In this document: in pieces, positions 54,818-64,000 of the stretch | How positions within the stretch are numbered: position 1 is the first letter of the stretch | Layout of the letters: each line of letters begins with the position of its first letter | From: Apus apus | Lineage: Eukaryota > Chordata > Aves > Apodiformes > Apodidae | Assembly (NCBI RefSeq): GCF_020740795.1 | Contig: NC_067282.1 | Coordinates: 171,212,274 to 171,276,273, forward strand | Reading direction: 5' to 3' | DNA length: 64,000 nt | Notes under the pieces: model-generated | The model's input: only the letters and a program-made list of their open reading frames with translations | The model's database searches: none | What the model was told of the DNA's origin: nothing | Made by a program: the position numbers and the translations under genes

Positions 54818-57800
54818 CTGCAAATAGAGAAAGAGAAACTTGATTTGCTCAGCAGAACAATAAAAATCAAAAGCAGGACTGCAACAACCACAGAAGCTTG
54901 CCCACAAACCTCAAACACAGTATGTAATGCACTCAAACATGAATGCACATACTTGTGACACACATATCAGAATTCTAAATCCTTTAGTCAACTTTCAATA
55001 GTACTAAACTTCCTATGGAATAAGGAAATTTTGAACTGCCCATATATTTAAGTTATCTTGAAAAGAATTTATATAATTTAACAGAGAAATGGGATGTACT
55101 ATTCAGCTGAAAGGCTTCAACTCAAATTCCAAGCATGCAAAGGAGGTTTCAGCAAGATGTGACATAAGCATAAATCTGCTACTTAAATGATAGACCACTG
55201 TACTTTTTTCCCTACCACAACTGCAAAGCTTCACAACTGCAAAAAAAACCCAACAAAACCAACAACAAAGCCAAACTCTACTCATCTCTAATATTGTTAA
55301 GATGTTTCATAAACCCATGTACGAAGTATTTCCCCTAGGGGGCAAAGCCACTAGGATGTCCTTCTTCTAAAGGAAGTGCACACAAGAGAAGTGTCTTAGA
55401 AATTAACCACAAAATACATCACACTGAGTTGTTAATGAAGATTTCTGTTCCTACTAATGGGTGTTGATTTACTAGCAATGACTTTTATTTAGAAAATTCA
55501 GTGTAAAATTAACAAGCAAGCTAAATGTTCTAAAGATTATGTGCCTCTCTACAGGCAATGTTCCATAAGGCTCTGGTAAAACACAGTGGATTGAAAAAAA
55601 ACCCACCACATCTTTGTCAAATAGTAGGATGCCATTTAACAGCAAGGGGGGACAAAAAACAATCTATCCTTCAAAGTCCCACTCCCCCATGGTAACATAG
55701 TTAATGATGCCTGAAACAAGGCCTTGTTACAAGTAGGTAGGAGGTAAGGGAAAGGAAGGCAGACAAGAGGAAGAGATGAAATACAAAGGAGCTGTGGTTT
55801 GAAGCTGCTTACATCCCTATAGGTAAAACTCCTGCTTTCTAAGTATCGTGTCTTGTGCATGCTCTACTGTTCACCCTGCCCCACTGGAAGAAAGGTGACA
55901 CAGTGACAACTGACAGCCAGCATGCCTGAAAAAAAAGAGCCCAAAATTTAACATGGTAACTGACAGACATTTCTATAAAACTCATTACTGAATACACTAT
56001 GACAAAATGTATCATAAAAAGCAATTTAATACATAATACTGAGTTTGTACAAAAACCCCTGCAGGTTGCAGCAGTATAGAAACCAGAAAATCTGGAACAA
56101 AGCGATGACTTGTGGTAAAACAAGCTTCATGCACTGAGCAATCCCTCTCAGGGTCAAAAGCTTTAGGGATTAAAGTTACTCTGCTGAGTCTTCTCTCTCT
56201 GTGTCCCCAGCTCTCCGTGCTGCTTGTTTTTCCCATAATCAGCATCCAAAACAACCAGATTAAAATAAAGGTAAAATGCTCCAGGGAAAATGATTTTTTT
56301 TTCCAGCATCTTTCAATTAGGGTTTGGTTGAGTTATACAAGTAAAACTATTTAATGTACAGAAGCATATTTTTGGCACATTTTCCTGCTGATATTATGAC
56401 ATTATCTGCCCAAAGGGCAGTAAACTATATGTGTGACACGTTTTACTATCAAAAATATCCTGTCTCAAACATGTATTCTCTTCACTTGTTTAGCTAACAG
56501 CAATGCCAACCAATTCTACTAATTTTGTATAAGCTACATGAGCATATTTGAAGTTTCATCTTCCACCAGATATCCTTTTCTAAAGGGTTTCAGCTTGACT
56601 AGCAAAGTCTAGAAAACAATTAATTGAGACAGACTATTTGAATGAGCCTTTTGAGAAAGCTAGCAAAATAGCTTCTCATGCTATACAGTTTTAGTTAAGC
56701 AAGTAGCTTTTCCACCACAAATCTATTTTACCAGGCAGTTACACTGCAAAAGCAAAATCAAACTGCAATTTCAATAGTACTTACAGTTTGCAAAATCATT
56801 TGCAAGACACACTTAGCTATAAAATCAAGTACACCATTAAAGCATGCAATTTATTTATTAAAAAAGTCAATGACGTAAATAGTTAATATGCAGCTGTGTA
56901 CAAAGTATTATTTTATTTACACAGAGAGCCTTTTTTCTTAAGCAGCACACTATACTGGATGGCAAACTGTCCTTACTATAATTAGGAGGGTGCAATTCTT
57001 AGCAGTGACGTTGTACAGGTGTGAAATTTGTGTATCACTCGTCAGGACAGTTCATTCCCTTCCGTATATTAAATATCTATAAATGCATTTAATAGCAGAG
57101 ACTGCTTTCATACAAGAAAGCAGGAAAAAATGCAGTCACACTTCAAGTGGGGAAGATTTCCCAGTTTAACAATACTAACTTGGTTAAAGGTGTCTAATCT
57201 GGGTCCAGATATGCCCTAGTAAACAAAAGCATTCAGAGCATTTTAACTACAGATGCTAATCACAGGAACAACTAGTAATTAAAGAATATTTCATTTACAG
57301 CACTCATTTTAGGTGTACACAAGACTGTGATTGCACGCAAGGAGGCAGTGACATACTCCATTTTAATTTCCTCAAGTTTTCTCTAATAAAACAAAATACA
57401 ATTTAGATAATATTTCACATTCTTTCTTTTCTATCTCTGCTTTGCTTGCTGGAAATCTTGAGCATATTTGCAGACTCTTAGGGTCTAAAGCCTTTACACT
57501 GGCCTAACACGTGGTTAAAATTAACAGCTGTGTGCTTACAGCTACTTCGAGAACTTTTCTGCTGGCCCAGAAAGTTTTTCTTTCTGGAAGTGACACATCA
57601 GGTCTTCATGTGGGGCACATTCTTACTCGCCGGGACTTCCCCGCGAGGAGGAAGGCCCTCCTGCCCCCACAGACAGGTCCAAGAGCCTCCTCCCGAGGGA
57701 GGGCCAGCCCCGCCGCCTGGCTCAGCAGCTCAGCCCAGGGCCGGGCACTCACAGCCCACCACCCAGAGCTGCGGCGAGGACACCTGCCCCCCTGTGCGTG

Positions 57801-58373
57801 ACAAAGCACCCCTCCTGCGGCTGCTGCGGGCCCAGCGGCGGCTCCCAGCGCGGGGAAGCGCCGTGCTGAAGCAGGGGAACAGGGAGGTGCGGAGAGGTCC
57901 CTCCCATCACGCTGCAGTCTCACAGCTCACGGTGACTTCCTTGCCCCCCCCCCCGCGAAGCCGTGGCCGAGGACGGCTCCAGAGGCAGCCCCCGCACCAC
58001 GCGATACAACCGCACCGCGCACGACGGCGCACGTTACACAAACACGCCGTTCCCCGCGGCCGCGCACCCGCACCCCGGCCGCCCGGCGGAGACCGGCCGA
58101 GCGCGGCGCTCCCCGCTCCCCCGGCAGCGTGGCCGGGCCGGGAGGCTGCGGCGTCTCCCCCTCCGACCCCAGCGCCCCGCGGCTGCGGGGGAGGCGGCGC
58201 CGAGCGCACTGGAACCGGCGGGGCGTCCGGGGGGAGCTGCCGCCGCCAGCCCAGCGGCGACGCCCGCGGGCGCCCACACCGCCCCGACCCGCCGCCAGCG
58301 GCCCGGGAGGCCCAGCCCCACCCGCGCCCCGTCTGAGTCACCCCGCGCCTCGCCCCGCGCCCCCCGCCGCTAC
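54818..58373 (-). other. XPOT: XPOT intron 1 (5' UTR intron)
   Basis: About 3.6 kb between inferred exon 1 and exon 2. It is AT-rich up to about 57.5 kb and then runs into the CpG island. I see no coding exon on either strand. An A/C-rich simple stretch lies near 55230-55270. Confidence 0.6.
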
Positions 58374-58500
58374 CTTCCCGGTCACTCCTCCATGGCGGCG
58401 CTGCCACCGGCTGCCACCCCCACAGCTCCGCGGCCGCCACGAGCATAGGGAGCGGGCCGGGCCGGGCCAGGCCGCGCCGCCTCGGCTGGCGGCGGGAGCA
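58374..58500 (-). other. XPOT: Inferred non-coding XPOT exon 1 (5' end not determined)
   Basis: A consensus donor GGGAAG|GTAGCG ends the exon at 58374. Upstream on the minus strand the sequence reads GCCGCCATGGAGGAGTGA. I assign it to XPOT from its position in the CpG island upstream of exon 2 and its strand. The right-hand boundary is arbitrary because the start site cannot be seen. Confidence 0.5.
58382..58393 (-). other. Three-codon upstream ORF (M-E-E-stop) with perfect Kozak context
   Basis: ATG GAG GAG TGA preceded by GCCGCC and followed by G at +4, so the initiation context is optimal. The same bases also match a YY1 core (ATGGCGGC on the plus strand). It lies 8 bases upstream of the inferred exon 1 donor. 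Confidence 0.55.
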
Positions 58501-58605
58501 GCAGGAGGACGCCCAGGGGAGGCGCCGCGGCCCTCGCGCGTGCGGAGCGGCCTCCGGGCAGGAGCGGCCGCTGCGCCCGCCCCTCGGCCCGCCCGCCGCC
58601 GCAGG

Positions 58606-58625
58606 ACTACAGCTCCCAGCGTGCC
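58606..58625 (+). promoter_or_regulatory. ZNF143/Staf-type site (SBS), copy 1
   Basis: ACTACAGCTCCCAGCGTGCC closely resembles the known ZNF143/THAP11 motif ACTACAATTCCCAGCATGC, common at housekeeping CpG-island promoters. It lies about 230 bp upstream of the inferred XPOT exon 1 donor. Confidence 0.8.
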
Positions 58626-58704
58626 CCGCGCCGCCCTGGCGGCTGGCCCGCCCGGCCGCCCTCACTCCCCGCTCCGCCAGGCAGCCCCCCCCGCCCGGCC
58701 GCGC

Positions 58705-58724
58705 GGCACGCTGGGAGCTGTAGT
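58705..58724 (-). promoter_or_regulatory. ZNF143/Staf-type site (SBS), copy 2, inverted
   Basis: This is the exact reverse complement of copy 1 over all 20 bases, 79 bp away. Together they form a perfect inverted pair in the XPOT/RPL18A intergenic island. Confidence 0.8.
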
Positions 58725-59737
58725 CCCGCCGCTGCGGCGCGGGGGTGCGGCCTCCCCGCGGCAGGGCGCCCCGCGGCGCCGTGCCTCAGTGCTATAGACC
58801 AATGGCTCTAGCTTCACAACCCGTGACCGGCCCGTTCCGCCCCCGGACTCCACTACCTGGCAGTCGTGCTTTGTCAGCAGCAGCGAGGGGCGGGCCGGAG
58901 GGCGGGCCGCGCCGCCCCACGCTGGGTGCCGCCGGTGCCAGCTCGGCAGGCCCGGCCGGGGTGACCCGCCCGGCGATTCGCGCAAGGTCCCAGCGCAGAC
59001 GCTGCGGGAGCATCGGCGCGGGTTTGTCTGCGCGCAACCCGGCTGCCGCCTGCCAGCAGGGCACGGGCCGCCCCGCAAGCAGCGAAGCAAGGCGCGCGGG
59101 CGTTGCGTGAGCCGATGCGCGCGTACCCGCAGGGCTAGCGCTAAGTGAAAACCCACGAGCACTACACGCAAACGGCTGCAGCGAGGAGATGACGTTATTT
59201 ACACACTCGCCACAGCAGCACTGTGGCTGGGTGCCCCTGCAAGGCACCAGCCCTCCCCGCCGCCTGGGCAGCGCGGCCTCCTGCGGCCTGGCCGCGCCGC
59301 ACGCCTGCCCCGCTCGCCGTGGCTGCGGAGCCGGGCCCGGCTGCCCGTGCGCGGCAGGAGGGGGGACTCGGGATCCCCAGGGGCAGCTCACGGCGCACGG
59401 GTGAGGAGCTGCCGCGCAGCCCCGCGTCTGCGGCCGCCGCCCCCAGGGGAGCGCGGTGCTGCCCCTGCCCGGGCCCTCCCTGCCACGTCCTCCGCAAGGC
59501 AGAGGGGCCGGCCGGAGACGCTGATCACACGCAGCCGGGCCTCTTCCCGCCGGTGCCGGGACCACGCGGGCCCGTGGCCACGGTGTCGGAGGAGGGCTCG
59601 GCGGCGCCGCGGGCCGCGGTGCGCAGGACACGACCAGCCCCGCGCGGCCGCGCACCGCGCTGCAACCGCCCGGGCCCGGCCGGGCGGGCTCGCTGCGCCG
59701 GAGCCCAGCGGCGGGCGGGGACGGGCGGCGGGCTCGT

Positions 59738-59742
59738 CCAAT
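59738..59742 (+). promoter_or_regulatory. CCAAT box of RPL18A
   Basis: GTCCAATCGCG lies about 90 bp upstream of the likely RPL18A start, the usual distance for an NF-Y site. Confidence 0.5.
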
Positions 59743-59829
59743 CGCGCTGCCCCGGGCGGGAACGGGCGGAGCGGCGGGCCGGGGGTGGGGCTGCCGGCGG
59801 GCGGGGACGGCAGGCGGCGGCGCACGCGG

Positions 59830-59841
59830 CCTTTCCTTTCC
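59830..59841 (+). promoter_or_regulatory. 5' terminal oligopyrimidine (TOP) start region of RPL18A
   Basis: CCTTTCCTTTCC directly precedes a 25-base GC-rich leader and the RPL18A ATG. Vertebrate ribosomal protein mRNAs start with a C followed by pyrimidines, so the start site should be one of the first C residues here. This implies mTOR-linked translational control. Confidence 0.75.
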
Positions 59842-59866
59842 TGCGGGCCGCGGAGGAGGCAGCAGC

Positions 59867-63382
<3,516 letters not shown>

Positions 63383-63413
63383 ATACAAAAACGTGCAATC
63401 AACTCCGTGTTGT

Positions 63414-63419
63414 AATAAA
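63414..63419 (+). terminator. RPL18A: RPL18A poly(A) signal
   Basis: AATAAA 32 bases after the stop codon, followed by a GT-rich stretch (CAGTTGTCTTTTGG). The very short 3' UTR is normal for ribosomal protein mRNAs. Confidence 0.9.
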
Positions 63420-63439
63420 GGTCTTATCTGAACCGCTTA

Positions 63440-63935
63440 TTCCCAGTTGTCTTTTGGAGACAGTCTCCTGGATACCTAGGAGTCTTCCTTCCCACTCTTT
63501 TATTTTCTGTAAACTATTGGCAGTGTACTGTTCACAGCTGTGATTGCTTTGAAACATGTCAGTGCGTCAGGTGCTGACTTAAATTACCAAAATATCCCAG
63601 CAATAAACCAACATTTTAACCCAGGACACAGTCTATTGTTGAGCAGCTATAAAATCCCACATTCACTTAGTCCCTTTGACACACTAATTAAAAATAGTTG
63701 GTTTCAGGAAGAAGGCAGCTTTTGTGCATGCAGAACTCCAGCTTGTCAGCTACAATAAAGAAGACCTCGTAACTTCAGTTACACTACTTGAAGTTTAAAG
63801 CTTAAATGTAAAGCCAAAACTTTCATTCTAACCCAAACCTTTTCAAGGATGTTGCACACCTTTCTGAATTAACTCACACGTACAGAGGTGCCTGCCCTGA
63901 GAAATAAAAAGTGACAAAGGGCTTCTCAGACTTAC
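63440..63935. other. Intergenic stretch downstream of RPL18A
   Basis: AT-rich, with no recognisable coding exon or repeat. A second AATAAA on the plus strand near 63757 is probably unrelated. Confidence 0.5.
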
Positions 63936-64000
63936 CTTTGGTGTTAGACTGACTGCTCTGGTGAAAATGTCTATCTCCAAACCCAATCATCAGGCTACCC
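63936..64000 (-). CDS. Possible exon of an unidentified minus-strand gene (runs off the right edge)
   Basis: A strong donor AAAG|GTAAGT ends at 63936. One minus-strand frame is open to the window edge (GSLMIGFGDRHFHQSSQSNT then K). The other two frames contain stops. The peptide is not recognised and 65 bases are too few to be sure. Confidence 0.25.

Noticed and set aside
57530-58336. 268-codon plus-strand ORF at the edge of the second island
   Set aside because: Low-complexity GC-driven frame with no recognisable domain. It crosses the XPOT exon 1 region on the other strand.
59190-59197. CRE-like TGACGTTA upstream of RPL18A
   Set aside because: Half-site only, more than 600 bp from the likely start. 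Too weak to list as a regulatory site.

Overview
The window is vertebrate nuclear DNA from a bird. The coding exons belong to three conserved vertebrate housekeeping or immune genes. The interspersed repeats are CR1 LINE copies, which end in an eight-base tail repeat as avian CR1 elements do, plus one probable solo LTR that begins TGTCCTGGTTT, a start seen in avian endogenous retroviruses. Introns are AT-rich and two CpG islands mark the promoters. The exact species cannot be read from the sequence.

Layout from left to right. TBK1 (TANK-binding kinase 1) is on the minus strand. Fifteen coding exons lie between 1982 and 18876 and encode residues 1 to 586 plus two bases of the next codon. The remaining C-terminal part, about 140 residues by comparison with the human protein, lies beyond the left edge. 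The TBK1 CpG island is at about 21640-22680 and carries a 42-bp GC-rich tandem repeat and a perfect kappaB-type site. The interval from about 22.7 to 30.2 kb is intergenic and is dominated by one 5'-truncated CR1 LINE (27134 to about 28545) whose reverse transcriptase is still open over 373 codons. XPOT (exportin-T) follows on the minus strand. It has 24 coding exons between 30821 and 54743, which join to a complete 962-residue protein, and an inferred non-coding first exon in the second CpG island near 58.4 kb. RPL18A (eL20) is on the plus strand, with five exons from 59867 to 63382 encoding 176 residues. Its promoter lies in the same island, so XPOT and RPL18A are head to head, about 1.4 kb apart. 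A possible exon of a further minus-strand gene touches the right edge.

Functionally, XPOT exports mature tRNA from the nucleus and RPL18A is a 60S ribosomal protein, so the shared island controls two translation genes. TBK1 is the innate immune and autophagy kinase. The XPOT-TBK1 tandem order matches the human order on chromosome 12. The RPL18A neighbour does not, because human RPL18A is on chromosome 19.

I found no convincing undescribed system. The points most worth following up are: two upstream ORFs in the inferred XPOT leader; a perfect 20-bp inverted pair of ZNF143/Staf-like sites in the shared island; a GC-AG intron in XPOT; a tandem splice donor in TBK1 where the alternative choice gives an immediate stop; a nested hairpin cluster in an XPOT intron; and an H/ACA-like fold in an RPL18A intron. 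All exon boundaries were set by hand from splice signals, reading-phase continuity and recalled similarity to the human proteins.
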